Positions 23,162-36,474 of a stretch of 60,000 bases of DNA are shown in pieces. Every line of letters begins with the position of its first letter. The first letter of the stretch is position 1. The position numbers and the translations under genes were made by a program. Below the pieces are notes generated by a model. It saw nothing but the letters and a program-made list of their open reading frames with translations. It was not told the DNA's origin and made no database searches. This stretch comes from Lineus longissimus (Eukaryota; Nemertea; Pilidiophora; Heteronemertea; Lineidae): the NCBI RefSeq assembly GCF_910592395.1, contig NC_088312.1, positions 20,965,292-21,025,291 on the forward strand, in the 5' to 3' direction.

Positions 23162-26100
23162 ATAGTCAAAGGATCTGAGCGTGGACTGTCATGTGGCACA
23201 GTGGTGTTCAAAATTAACCTCAGCACCTGTCACCTCTGACATCGAGGGTTCAACTCCAGTCTTTGGACATTTTCATTTGAATGTTTGATCGAGGGGGCGA
23301 TCGACTCGATCTCTCTGATAGTGCAGGTTTCCTCCTGGTTCTCCAGTTCCCTCTTACATCATGATACAAATCATCATGAATGTTTCATGAACTCTTTCAT
23401 AAAATTTTGGAAAATCTGTGTTTTTTGGCCAATATTCTGATAATTAGTAACATTATTCTGCTGGAAGAATTGGTGAGAGGAATTCATTGTCTACAAAACA
23501 AGAACTTAAATGGTCTCAGGACAGCTACAATTTATCATGTTACTTGTTCCTACAACCAAGTATGGATATAATCTATACTTGCTACAAAACATATATCTCC
23601 TTAATCACTGTTTACATGAATGTCATATATTATGAATGACTGTGTACGCCAACGGGGAACATGTCATTGAAATCGAAAACCTATAACAACATTTATTCAA
23701 TACAAAACTAAAATTCGTGTTTTTCCCAGGAGACGAGAATTCAAATTGGTGGAATTATCAGATTTGTTGAGGTGTGGGCTGGGTTATTGGCTGATAATTC
23801 AAACCCTCTTGGGCATGTTTTGGTCGAAAGATTTTTGGTTTGGGTTATTATCTCGATGAGAGAAACGATTTGGATGGTTCCGCATTTCTCTGTCTCCGAT
23901 CAAAAACACATTTCAGAACGAGATGGCACAGTATCATCAACTTGAAACAAAAGTTGAGCAACAGAATCGATAATATCTTAATCTAAAGTTAATCTTTTTC
24001 TTAGCCTCGAAGGATCATCAGGATTTCATTTCAGTTTTACTGATGAGCAATACAAATGTTGAGACTTTTTCTGTGAAAGTGGATGATGAAAGGAATTTAT
24101 TTTTGATCTCACTGTTATTATGCTACAATAAATCCTGTAAGAAATGATGCAGACATCCAATCAATGCTAGAAACAGTATCAGCAGAACCTTCAGCTAGCA
24201 AAAAAAATTCCTTTAGTTTAAGGTTGCTGTTCTGTTGCCCAAAATTTTTCACGAAGCTCAAAGTTGGCAATTTTGCTCAATTTCAGTTGGGTTTAGAAAA
24301 ACTACTGTGTTTGCTGCCAAGATTTTTAGTTTGCCTCCGAAATCATAAATGAAACAGTCGAAAATAATAACCGGTCTACAGTATACAAGATGTCTGTTGG
24401 TACCCATAGGCGATATTGTGTGATAGCACAACTCCTTCTTTAAGAAAGTAGGTAACCAATCAGTCAAGCTTAAACTATCACAGACACACTCAAAGGAATT
24501 AAAAAACCCACCCAATTAGTATCCCGTTTGTAGTTTGTTTTGTACAACTGGTTTTGCTGCTCACATTTGGATGATGAGGAATTGGACATTTTCTGCTCAA
24601 GTGATACTTGAAGCTGATGAGAAAAGCTGCTGTATTTTGTGCTTTGTGGATTCTGGAATTCAGGTCTTTTGGGGATTAGGGTGGAATAGGTTTCTGTAGG
24701 GATGCAAATATAAACACATTGAAGTTTGTAGTGCATGTTGATAGTTACTTTTGGGTAGATGAGGGTAGAAAAAATGCAGAGCTTTAGGCTTAGGTTTTCC
24801 AGACGGATACCAAGTCACAGTAATGCTTTCATTGATAGACCTGTATTATGAAACTTGAGACTTCTCCAGGGGTATTGATCAGGGGCAGCAATGCATGACA
24901 GTGATTCTGACCCCCAATAGATCGATTGAACTGGCCTTTCAGTCCTTGCGTGCATGTGCCAGTAATTGAGGGCAGGGATTCATCAAATCAGTCAGACTCC
25001 ATTATGATTTAAGCTGTATTACCAGTGACTAAAGTCAATTACCCTGGTATATACTTGTGACCAGTCAATCGTGCTAGCTATTAGTTGCTTGTATGTTTTT
25101 GGTTGGATAAGGGGTCTATTCTGGCCATTATGACTATCACAGCTCTTCGGGACAACTATTTGTGACAATATTTCCAGGAAAGACTGCTTTAATTGATATG
25201 GCAACAAAATGATCTGTAGCACATAGCACTCCCTGGATACCCAAGGGTGGCCCCTGACAATAAATAGCCTTAGGCCTGAATAGCTTTACCTGAACTTGTG
25301 GTTTCTGTTTTTGGCCAACAGTTCACGATGTCAACAATACTAATTTTTTGCAGACATTGGCTTTTGATAAACGTCCAAATTAAAGAAAACTGATATTTAG
25401 GCAAGACCCTTTTATCATCAATAGTCAATTGTCATCAATACTGATTGTCATTATCAATTTTACCTGTCACTAACGAATGTGGCCCCATCGATTACAAAAC
25501 TGCCCGAGTTGCGTGTGATGTAGGCCATCCATAATTTCCTATAGATTTATCAATCATGTCCATGTGATTGACCATTTCGAAAGAATTTACCACAGTGATT
25601 GAGACTTCCTCCCTCCTAGGCGAAACCAGTCATTTATGGCAATCAATCCCCGATCATATTTGAGTCATTGCAAGTGTCTACAACAAATATGTCTTTGCTA
25701 CAACCAACAAGGAATATCAAAACCAGCGATTTCTAGTTTTAATCCGCTGACGAGCAATTGATTTTTCATCGCAGCAATAACTGTCCCTGGTTGCAACTAC
25801 AAAAATCTATCACTTGGGAGGTGTGGACAAAATATGGTGGTAAGGGGTTAAGACATCGAACAAAATCATCGAACCCATCATACCATTCACGGACCCCATG
25901 CTGGTCATCAAAATGAGCTTCATCATGACCTTATCACCATGGTTTGCCGCACAACAGAGGTGTTCATAGTATTCTCAACACTGCATGTAATTGGTGAGCC
26001 AACTAGAAGTCCATTCCATTCATTGCTACACACCTAACTCAGAAACAGTAACACGACCAGCCAATGTTCAACAAATGAACGCATTTGCGAGATTTTTATT

Positions 26101-26695
26101 TACCATTTACATAATTGTAAACATTTATGTGTTAGGACCAATATTTATCAGTGTTTGAGAGTCTGGGCAAACAGCGACAGAACGATGTTATCTGAAAGGC
26201 TGGTGTGTGCAGAGTCGTGAAACGGCAGTGAAGAGTTTCATTGCAAATGCGACATGCGCCGTAACCAACGTTTTGGAGTTCACCATTCCATGATATTGCC
26301 CAGGTTGAAGATGCCATAGAAAAGCACTCCCAGTATTGTAAACTGTAAGATTTTCCTGACTCTAGAAGTTGGTGAATTGGCCCATTTTCAATTGGCTGTA
26401 CACCTTTTCAGAAATGGGGCACTGAGTGTCCGAAATAGTGATGTCATAAGGGGAAACTAGGCCTTATGGTGGAGGGACAAAGGAGATAGTCATGGTTGAC
26501 CAACACACTTGAATGCCTTTAATGACGGACAAGGGGGAAAAAGTTAGTTTCAATGCAAGCCACCAATTTCAGGAAGCATGTTTATTTGCTGCTGAAATTT
26601 AATGGTTAATGCATAACAATTGAAATTTCCGTGCTGTCAGTTTCCGTTCGACAGTGCATTCACAAAAATCAAGAAAAAAAACGCTTGCAAAAATT
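23162..26695. other. Non-coding; one tRNA-like SINE piece
   Basis: About 23190-23260 on the + strand reads as a degraded tRNA-like head: an A-box-like gtggcacagtggtgttcaaa and a B-box-like gagggttcaactcc. The remainder to 26695 shows no recognised exon or element. Confidence 0.4.
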
Positions 26696-26765
26696 CACGG
26701 TACAGTACAGTACAGTACAAAATTCACGGTACAGTACAGTGCAGTACAGTACAGTACAGTACAGG
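26696..26765. repeat. (CAGTA)n microsatellite
   Basis: Runs of acagtacagtacag interrupted once by aaaattcacgg, which itself is duplicated (26691 and 26720). Confidence 0.9.
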
Positions 26766-29700
26766 TATAAAAGCTGAACGCTCATCATGTGTAATAACTA
26801 ATATCTCTGTACCATCATGTCACCCCATTATTTTATGCTATTGTAAATATTTGTCATTTTTGTTATTTTTGTTCTTCTTAAACTGTTAAATGTAATTGTT
26901 TTAAAAAAATTCCCACAACATGTAACCAATCATTGTAATCTCGCATCTTATCTCTTGTAATCATATTATCGTTTAGACACCTGAAAGGAATGTAATATTC
27001 AAAAGGGTCTAGCAATAAACACTTAACTACTACTACTACTATTTTTTTGCTGTTCTGCATTCTGTGGGCAGTGGGTTGTACTCGATTGTAGACTGTTGAT
27101 TGTTCCTCGTTACAGGATATCCATTAATGAGTATGACAATTGACCAGTTACTTTCACGTTATATCCTGCAGCGACCGTGTTACGGCGCTTGGTTCAACCA
27201 TATTGCGAGATTGACACCGCAGCCCAAGGGTGCAGACATAGCCATTCAATTTCTAAAGAGAAATTGATTGCATTGAACATTACGGAAATGATGAAATGGC
27301 GATTTCATGAAGTAAGATAAACTGTTCGCTGGGGGGGGGAATTGGCAAGCAATGGTTTGCCAGACGAGTCGATCCGAGCCGTGCTAAACCTGCTGACGTG
27401 ATGCACTGGAACCAAACTGACTTGTTCGTTACAGTAACTCAACACTCAAAATGAAATAATAGATTCGTTTGTTTCCATTTTCATTATTAATCGAGTCAGT
27501 TTTCCTCAAAGAAAACGTGTCTGACTCTGTTTGTGACAGAGATTTATTTCCAGATTTTGCCTCCGTGGAAAACCAATAAATTGACGAGTCAGCACTAAAA
27601 ATAGAATCGCATTTTCTGAAAAAGAACTCGAACGCGATATTCTGCATTGTTGGCATGAAGCCAGGTCTTGTCAAAGAGACATGGGCTTAAAATTAGGTAT
27701 GGAATATTTGGGAACTCCCTCTAGGTGGCGTAGCGAGGTGTACCTTTTCAAATGTCTCATGGGCAAACGGAAATATGTGAATAGAGCTAGCAGATAAGAC
27801 GCATCACAATTCAGATATCACTCATGACATCATGCCAACAGTCAACTCGTCTGTCAACTAAAAATTTGTGTCTTGTTAGGTATCATCTAACTTGTCAAAT
27901 GGTGTGGTTACAATTTTCAACCACCTAACTCAATTTACTCATTTTGCATGTACAAATATAACAACTCGTAAAAACATCAGTGTTTTGCAATGGTTTAGGT
28001 GACAAAGACACTGACTGTGCAGAGCCACTCGAATCAATCCATCACTTCAGGTTGAAGTCAGAACCCGGTTATCCTTAGCACAAGTTGACTCACCCACAAG
28101 AAAACAAAGCAACTATTCATAGTCTCAAGATCAATTACCCTTGTCTTCTATTTCAATCATAATGCTGCAATATTTTTGTTGTGATGTCGTGACAACTCGT
28201 AAAAAAGTACTTGCTGATATGATTGTGTGTTGCCTCTGGATAATAGAACGTATTGGGGTTAGAAAATCAGTTGAAGATTGCTCAACACAATTTCTGAAGT
28301 GTTGTGGTTCATCAGTCTGAGGGGGGGTGGAGGGGGCAGACCAGTGTGTCCATTTAGACCCTCTGCAAATATTCTAAACCCTTTGATGAGAGAGACTGAG
28401 TCCATCACAAGATATCGATGTTTGTTTCTAAGGGTGTACTTGGCCTGGAAACATGCAATCAAGCAGTCTGGCAAGTCTACACAGCTGGTTTCTCTAAGAC
28501 ATTCATCAGGATTCTCCACAGAGTTTTAACAAGGGAGGATGGGACATTCAATTTTTTTGTCAGTGTGCAACACAAGGGAAGGTGGCCAACAATTTAAGGT
28601 AGCTTGGCCCTATAGAAACCCTCTACAAAATTCAAGAGCAAGGTCGGGTGGCCTCCAAGGAAGGGTAGGCCGCCCTGACAACTGGCCTTGTGGAGAACAC
28701 TGACTCATACACGCACTGCCCTACTCGCACACAGAGATGAAATTGAATGTGTGCAGCCAGTTCAATAAGTTGAATGTACTTTTTGAATTCTCCACCCACC
28801 TCTCACTATGAAGTCTCTGATCAATCGAGGCAACTGCCAATATTCAGGTGAATCACTTTGTAGTCCAAAAAAACAATCAGACATAAAAATAATCAAGTCA
28901 CAATCAGACGTAAATATCTCCAATCATGCGTCTGCTGAGATTTCTCATGTTATCGGAATGCTCGAGTTTCAGAAGAAACGTAAGGTTCTTTTGAATGAGC
29001 ATGACGGGTAAAGCAGATAAAGTGAAAAGTTTAGGATCTCTTGAATCTTCTTGTAACACCATCGGTGTGTGTTCCTTGGGTTTTGTTGCTTCCTACAATG
29101 CAATTCCTAGTAAGGTACCCGGGTACCTTAACCGTCCGAGCTTGACCACAGACAGCTCTATCGAACCCACACAGGTACAATGATGATGACTGACGCCCCC
29201 AGGGTAAAACTCATTCCCAAAGAAATGCTCGTCTAGGCAGGCTTTTAATGCTTTCTCTGAAAGGCAGAAACATCGCATTTACTCGTGGCTCAAGTAAAAA
29301 GAAATACACACTCTGCCGCTGTATAGTAACCAGATATGTCTGCGTGATGAAAACTGACTTGTAGATCAAGACACAATAAGATTTTTTCTAAAATCAGAGG
29401 AGAATGGGCCAGGTTTTCCTCCTTCTTTTTGCGCCCGCTGATCCAGCTTTGGATACCAGAATCAAATACACGACATCCCTCAGATATCATTCTCAACAAC
29501 TGTGCCGACTGAACGCCTACACGAATAACCTCAAATACTGCTTGACCGAGAACTGCCAGACAGAATCTCCTTCAACCGTATCAGCCCGGTCACACACCAT
29601 GCGGTTAACTCGGTTAGCTCACTCGATACACATTCACCTTAGAATCTAATTCACCTGAAACCCCCCTGAGGTGTTTTGAAATCAAATCGAAAGAGTGTCT

Positions 29701-30617
29701 GCTTGTGGTTCTAAACTTTTTGATGAGAAGGAGATGGCGAAATGGTAGTAACTACTTCACATATAAAACTTGTTACATTTTTTGAGGCAATTTATATCGG
29801 CTATAGCCCAGGATAGAATGTGTGAAGCCAGTTTTTAGAAAGGTTTCAATTCTTCTTCAGATAGCTCAAGATATTTAACTCAGATTGACGTGAGAATTCT
29901 TAACCCAGATATGAAGTACCATCTCTAATAATCCACCATATCTAAGCCTCTCTCGGGCTGGTAGACAGGTTCAATCGAGATTAGAAACCACCTTCCAGTT
30001 CTGCACGCACGCTCCCCCACTCAGGGTCCGAACGGACTGCACCGTACTGGCAAGTTTCAGATGAATGTAAAGTAGAAATAGAGAGGAAAATAGAATCTTT
30101 TTTGTCTGTGTGACAAAAAACACAAAATCAGGTGCCATTTTTGGCAAAATGGACTCTGATCTGTTGCTTTCATAAAAGAAAAATAACCGGAGGGGTGCAT
30201 CAAATTTGGAGTTGCTTGCTCAACAACTACTCAGACTGATCAAAATGATTGAACTCTCGTACTTTGAACCATTCCAACTCTCCAGCAGGTGTCTGCCGTT
30301 ATCTTGTAGCGGCTGGATTCAATATCTGTCAGATCCGCAGGAACAAGAATCATCATGTAGGGCGAGTGAGTATATCGCAATCTAAACATTCTATGACGTC
30401 AAACATCGGCATCAAAATAGCCACAACTTCTTGGAAACACGAGACATGTTGTAGTTTTAGTTGTAGACATATGGCCGGGACGATTAGCTTTAACATATTG
30501 GCTGCCCTAGCAATTAGACATTGGTGGGAAAAGGTAAAGTTTGTTGTGAAGTTTTCACTGGAGAATTAGCTCCGGATGCGAGTCTGGTTCACATTGTTGT
30601 TCAAACTCCCACTTTTA
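26766..30617. other. Non-coding, nothing recognised
   Basis: Short frames only. A B-box-like phrase (tatcgaacccaca, about 29160) marks a possible minus-strand SINE remnant near 29105-29175. Confidence 0.4.
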
Positions 30618-30860
30618 ATTCTTTTGTATGAAGAAATTGAATACTTTTGTATGGAGAATTGTAATTCTTTTGTATGAAGAATTCTAATCATTTTGTATGA
30701 TGAATTTTAATACTTTTGTATGGAGAATTTTAATCATTTTGTATGATGAATTTTAATACTTTTGTATGAAGGATTTTAATTCTTTTGTATGAAGAATTCT
30801 TATCATTTTGTATGAGGAATTTTAGTCCTCTTGTATAAAGAGTTTTAATTCTCTTGTATG
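30618..30860. repeat. 23-bp tandem repeat, about 10.5 units
   Basis: Units of the type ttttgtatgaagaattttaa followed by three variable bases repeat with a 23-bp period, alternating between tac, ttc and tca endings, which suggests that part of the array grew as 46-bp dimers. Non-coding. Confidence 0.92.
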
Positions 30861-33219
30861 AATGCAGAGGCAAGTAATCATAAACTAAAAAGTGGATGTG
30901 GGGTTTCTGGTTATTTTCAAAACGGAATGAAATCCAGTGTTGGAAGTGAAAGATGTTATGAAATACCTTTGCATCGGTAAATCTAACAAAGATTTATGTA
31001 GCTGCTATATACAAGTTGTCAAGGGATAGGGTGGTCTACTTGTGATGTCTGATCTTAGTACCTGTGTGGTAAGTTGAATTCTTGCAATGTCTCTAAAACA
31101 ACAGTAGAACTGCTGACTACATGTTTATCGTTATCAGGTTGAAACAAACAACAAAGCTAGTCACTATGAGAAACAAACTGTCTACTTTTTCGCTTGGCGA
31201 AGTTGTATCTGTGATGTTATTCAGCAAGAATGGTTCTCTAGCAACTGCCAGTGTTCCATTGGTAATGCAGCAATCATTTCATCGTAAAAATTTGTAGATT
31301 GTTAGCGCTAATTCATTTCCTGCGACACTCAAACTAGCAATTACTCATTAGGTGGGTGCGTGACCACTCTGTTTTAAAACATGTTCTGCTCATTTGAATT
31401 TCTTTAGAGAATGGTTCTTGCTAGCAGGTAGTAGGCACCTGTTGGTCATGTGCATATATGCTGAAATTATATCCAGGTCATTTTGACCTACTTTCAAGTG
31501 TAAATAGGTCAGTTGTGGTTATGATATTTAGTGGAAAAGAATCTCTGTAGAATTGTCAGATACTTGTCATATCATCTAAATACCTTGACCTGGTTGACTG
31601 TTACTGACTTTTCAAGGCCATAGAGGTCAGATTCGAAATGTTCCTCGATTTCAAGTAGAAAAAAACGAGGATTGAAACTTTGTTCACTGCCTTGTTCTCA
31701 TCATTGTTAGTCCGGTTAGACTCATTTGTTCGCAAGTTTGTTTAAGTCAAACGCACAAAGCCGAGTCAGCCAAACTTTCTTAAGTCACAATATTGTGAGG
31801 GAAATTAGGTAGACTTAAGTTTGAGAGATATGCTTGCAGCAATCATGAGGATAATTATCTAGGCCTGTGTTCACAATAAAACTTTTCCTATCTCCCAGGC
31901 CTTTGTATTATAAAGACTTACTTCCAAGTTACTTGAGCTTGATTTCTGTTGTCATGGAAACGTATTCGTGCGGTGCCGATTTCTGTGTACTTTGAGAAAT
32001 ATTTGCACGACGATTTGTGTGGATAATTCGTCATTCAGCATTCTGTTCGTTCTGTTTTGTGTAGGCGCTTGCCCAAGGACATCTTAGACTGCCATTATGT
32101 AGACAGTGGTGAGGCAAAGAAAAATCGTTTTCTCTGGTAAAGGTTTTCTGAGTGGTATGTGGTTCTGATACTGTACTCTTTCAAAAAAGCCCAGGGCACC
32201 CCTGGATTTTTACCACAAATCCAACATGGCCGCCAAAATCCAAAATGGCTGCCAAATGACCTAGATTCATACATAGTATACTTTATTTACCGTTGACTCA
32301 GTGAGTGCTGAGCAGGGCAGTTTTGATAGTATCGTTAAAATCCCAATTTTAAATTTTTGAGGTAAAGCGACACAACAACCTTTCACCGAACCAAAATACA
32401 AGATCGCCACGTTAGCAGATCTCTTGCTGCTTTCACCTCGAGACATGTTGGGCAGCCTCTCCACCCATCACAACTCGGCTCACTAACCGAGCAATCTCAT
32501 GCAGAAATCATGCTGAAATCAACAAGTATGTAATCATATACTGTCTAAAACACTTGTGTGTGATAAGTATTGACTGTAGTATTGGTTTTTGAGCTGATCA
32601 GGTATTGAGCTGAAATCCAAGGTGGGTGTAGACCCGTTGGCCTCAGGCAAGAAAATCTCATATAATTGTGTTATGACCAATAACTGTACGCACTGAATTT
32701 CTCCATTCAAATTGTTTTTGGAGTTGTGTGTGTTGCACTAGGGTTTGCTTGGAGTTCAGCTTTCTCTCCGACCAGATGGTCAGACGTCATCACAATTGAC
32801 AAAGGTAAATTTGTACTCTCTAGTGTCTCTGACCTCATTAAGTCCTTCAGACCCATCACAAAGGACGTGACGTCATGCCATGGAGACTGAGGAAGATGAT
32901 AGCTTCTTCTGAGATGGCCCCACTTCATCTCGAACCTATTGATTTTGTTTTACAGGTTATCAAAAATGTATTAGTAACTTGAACATTCCATAGTAAACAG
33001 TGATTGTCCCTTTGGCAAAATGACGTATCTTGCATTTGAGAGAGACAATATTCATTCTGCTCTCTCAACATTTGAATACATTATAATGATGGATCAGTTT
33101 TACTTATATGTCCAAATTGCATTCCCGTTATAACCGTTCCAGATCACTCTAAGGCCGGTAGGCCCCCCCCTCCCCGTTGCCAACACCTTTACTCATAGAA
33201 CTCCTGTTCTATCTTACAG
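30861..33219. other. Non-coding; last part of the intron before the S1 exon
   Basis: No exon recognised. The stretch before 33220 ends in a normal 3' splice site with a pyrimidine-rich run (ctcctgttctatcttacag). Confidence 0.6.
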
Positions 33220-33310
33220 GTTTATGATGGTGCTCATCTGCCTTATATTCAGTGTCCTCTCAACAATAGACCAATATGCTGCATTCGCCAACGAGACACT
33301 TTTTTGGATG
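33220..33310 (+). CDS. KCNQ1: KCNQ1 exon with S1 transmembrane segment (91 bp)
   Basis: The exon starts after a pyrimidine stretch ending in acag and ends at a gtacgt donor. One base completes a codon from the previous exon, followed by 30 codons beginning [18 protein letters not shown] and ending TLFWM. This is the S1 helix of the voltage-sensor domain and the start of the S1-S2 loop, including the SVLSTI-Q-Y signature of KCNQ channels. Length equals human KCNQ1 exon 2. The upstream exon carrying the cytoplasmic N-terminus was looked for between 1 and 33219 and not recognised, so the first intron is probably very long or the gene starts outside the window. Confidence 0.93.
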
Positions 33311-34679
33311 GTACGTATGCTGAGTATTTGTCATAAAATCTAAGCAAAAGCAGAAATTTGTCATATTAAGTGTCGCTCAAGGACAAAAAGATGCCGCAGT
33401 GGCAATCCTTCCGAGAGTCGAACTTACGACCTCCTGATTGTGATCCCAGCACTGTAACCACTATGCCACTGATCTCCTGTGTACGACGTAGTGGAGCTAA
33501 TGTGTTTTGGAAACATTGATATTGCTGTCTAAAGTTGTGAATGAGCTGACGTGAACTGATGAAGGGAAGTATGCTGTGACAGTGCTGTGATGGATGAGGA
33601 CTGTCGGGTCATGGTCTGAACACCTCAATGCATCTCGTTTCTGCGATGTATCTTTAACAAGTTCAATACGTTACCCATTGCATCAAAATGGGTATTAAGT
33701 CATGTTTGAGGCATGTGGATTTATCGACATATTCGGATAGCTGAAGGTGTAAGTTTGACTTTGATAACAGCTCCCATCAATGTTTCACTAATGGTGCCTG
33801 AGGTATTCAGAGAAAATAGCAAACTTTCAAGAGACATTTTATTACAGGTGCTTTTATAGCTTCCAAGCAATGTTACAGCTCCATGTAGTGAAATAAGCCT
33901 TATAACCCTGTCACTATCACACCTGAATGCCTCAGATGGGATTGCTTTTGGGCAAGTTCCACTTGTCGTTTGGCCACCATCTTGCCATGGTAAACTATCT
34001 ACATTGGACAAAATTTCAGCTGAGTGCGAGTGACTTGGGCCTCTTGTTAATCTGAAAGTGGACCAAAATTATAATTTCTACTGTCAATGATTACTCAATA
34101 TTAGAACTACAGTTTTTGCTGAATTTTGTGGCCAATAATTTGGGGGTGATCCCTTGATACCTGATTCGATGTGATGGGTCGTATTTCGAAATCTGCAACA
34201 TGCTATCCTTATTTTGGCTAACGGTAGCGAACATCATTGGAAGTTCAGCCACATCCCTGGCTAATCCACTCAACTGGCAATTTAGTCCACAGCTAAACTT
34301 AGCAGAGTAATTTCAACGATGGCTGAAACTTTGTTTGCATGGTTAATTTCTCCCTTGAGGTTAGAAGGCTTCATGGTTAGCGATATATACCAAACTTAAC
34401 TTGTTTACTGCGTTGACCGCACCTGCTGACTTCCTTGTTCAAGGTCAACATGCTTGAGTTGTTGATAAATTTTGTCCCTTGCAAAATAAAGTGCTTATAG
34501 TCACAAAATATTCGATATCCATTTTTGCTGTTTTGAGAAGTGTGCATTAGAAGTTTGGTATTTATTGGAAAACTTATCATATTTGTTCATGAAATCATAA
34601 TAGTTTACCCAGCTGCTTCGAACAATTTCCATTTCAAATCTGTGTCAATTCTAATTTCAATATTTCTTCTTCTTTCCAG
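33311..34679 (+). other. KCNQ1 intron between S1 and S2 exons
   Basis: 1369 bp, gtacgt to ccag. On its minus strand 33380-33475 is a tRNA-derived SINE head: A-box-like tggcatagtggttacagtg and B-box-like gtaagttcgactc. No other feature recognised. Confidence 0.85.
33380..33475 (-). mobile_element. tRNA-derived SINE head
   Basis: The complement reads ggagatcagtggcatagtgg, then a tRNA-like A box, an anticodon-like arm and a B box taagttcgactc with correct spacing. Acceptor-stem pairing is lacking, so this is a retroposed SINE piece and not a tRNA gene. Confidence 0.6.
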
Positions 34680-34806
34680 GAAATAGTTTTAGTTGTATTT
34701 TTTGGCCTTGAATATGTGATACGACTTTGGTCTGCCGGCTGTCGAAGTAAATACCTCGGTGTCAGGGGTCGGTTAAAGTTTGGAAGAAAACCCATATCAA
34801 TAATAG
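34680..34806 (+). CDS. KCNQ1: KCNQ1 exon with S2 and S2-S3 linker (127 bp)
   Basis: The acceptor is tctttccag and the donor is gtgagt. Translation starts [20 protein letters not shown] and continues through CRSKYLG and a basic linker to RKPISII. The conserved glutamate of FFGLEY and the arginine of VIRLWSAGC are charged residues of the KCNQ S2 helix; the linker [10 protein letters not shown] is the basic S2-S3 segment that in human KCNQ1 contacts PIP2 and calmodulin. The exon ends with the first base of an aspartate codon completed in the next exon. The length is identical to human KCNQ1 exon 3. Confidence 0.95.
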
Positions 34807-35989
34807 GTGAGTGATTTAATTGATTATCTTCTTCTTCTTCTTCTGTGTTCGGAGTTTTTGAATTCTTTGTTCAACATGCAGGGATAATTTTTTTGGAAAA
34901 GCCTGACAAATGACTCTCTTTGACTTTCCATTAGAAGACGAAAGTGGGTAATGGTAAGAGAAAGTGCACTCTGGATACGGAACATGGAATCACACATGCA
35001 TGCTAATTATGATCTTTACTCTAAAAAACGTCTTCTTTTAGCTAAACTCAGGAAATATCATCGTCATTTTGATATAATTGTAGATGCAGGGCACATCCAT
35101 TTTTAATGATCATGAGATACTCCTCTGGGATTTCCGGTTAGGTTATAAATGACATGGTGTCGAACAAATTATGACGTATTGCAACTGGGGGAGCTCTGGG
35201 TTAAGTGGCCCGGTGGTATGTCGTGTCAGGGCTTGTCAGCTCGGAGGACCTGCGAGAGAGGGTGGACCTCACCTCCGCAGCCAACAGGATGGAATTACAG
35301 CACCTCGCAGACATGTGATTTTTGTTGCAGTTCCCTGCAGAAATTGGTTGGGTCATTGTGTGACAAGAATCATTCAACACCGCCACCTATGATAAATATC
35401 GAACCCAACGACAACCGAAATGGGTGATATTAATCGCTCATTGCAATGATTATCGCATGGCACTTTGATTGATAAAAAATGCAGGTCAGCAATAATATGC
35501 AAAAAAGCTAATCTTTTAGAACTCAAAAGCAGAAATCCTTGCTCGGATGTATTTCGCCTACTTTGTTTTTTGATGAAGCTTTCTCTTCCCAATTCTTCAA
35601 AGACGTGTTCCTAATTGTAAAAACTTATAAGCAGCATTTCCATCGGGCAACCCACTCTGCAGCATCTTGCATTAGTGAAATTGGAAATGTTCTTTACCAG
35701 CTTCTTTACCGGCTATTACCATTTGCCATATTGTTGTTTTAAACAATGTGAAGCACAGAGAGAAGATTGCTCTATTCAATACCATTATGATTGTGAGAAA
35801 AGCCCTTTGATATTGCCTTGGAGGGATTTGAGTTTCCGGGTTGATGGATGTACAGGGCATGGACCATATAGGGTTAGCTGAGTAGGTATCAGACTATCAT
35901 AGCTGGGAAAGCAATGATTGCTCCCCCTGTAACCATGGCCCTAGGATGAAGAGGCTATGTTTTATGAATGGAAAAAGAAACCTAGGTAC
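34807..35989 (+). other. KCNQ1 intron sequence upstream of DIRS-A
   Basis: Begins with the gtgagt donor and holds a short CTT microsatellite (about 34825-34841). No exon recognised. It ends ctaggtac directly at the DIRS-A left terminus. Confidence 0.7.
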
Positions 35990-36007
35990 CATTTTGTGTC
36001 ATTCAAA

Positions 36008-36178
36008 CTTACCTATGGAACACTTTTGCATGTTACTCCATTTGGGCTCAAACACAAGAGTATCCCTTTAATTTTCTAAAGGGAGAACTGAGTTAACAGC
36101 TCGGCCGCCAGGCGGCGCCCTGACCGATCCCGCGAGATCGCGCCGATCTCATGCCGCCATATTCAGTCTTTACTCTTG
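36008..36178. repeat. DIRS-A left inverted terminal repeat
   Basis: 171 bp from cttacctatgg to tactcttg, matched in inverted orientation by 42334-42504 with one mismatch (c/t within atattcagtc). Outside it lies an 18-bp left-specific end (35990-36007) starting cattttgtgtc. Confidence 0.96.
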
Positions 36179-36474
36179 TGCTTCTACGAAGCACATCGTT
36201 TTTTCAAAGCTGCCGTGAATTCGATTTAAAACCAAATTCAACCAGCCAAGTCTAGACGATTTTTGGGTTCATTCACCTACGGAGTAGACCGCCAAACTAA
36301 ATCTTGGCATTAGTATTGTCCAGTCTATTTAATTATAGACATTTTCTTAGCTAGCTTAGTCGACCCGGCTCCATTATTTTGATCTTCGTAGGGTAGAGTT
36401 AAGTAGGCTATTCTCCGCTCTATTGTAATAAACAAGACTCAGATCCATTGCAATAGTGTTTAATTCAAGTAGGC
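36179..36474 (+). other. DIRS-A 5' leader
   Basis: 296 bp between the left inverted repeat and the ORF1 ATG. No promoter element recognised with confidence; transcription in DIRS elements usually starts in or next to the left repeat. Confidence 0.5.

Noticed and set aside
1-33219. Search for the KCNQ1 first exon (end of the N-terminus before S1)
   Set aside because: No stretch resembling the conserved NFLERP-W-C-VYH region before a donor was found.
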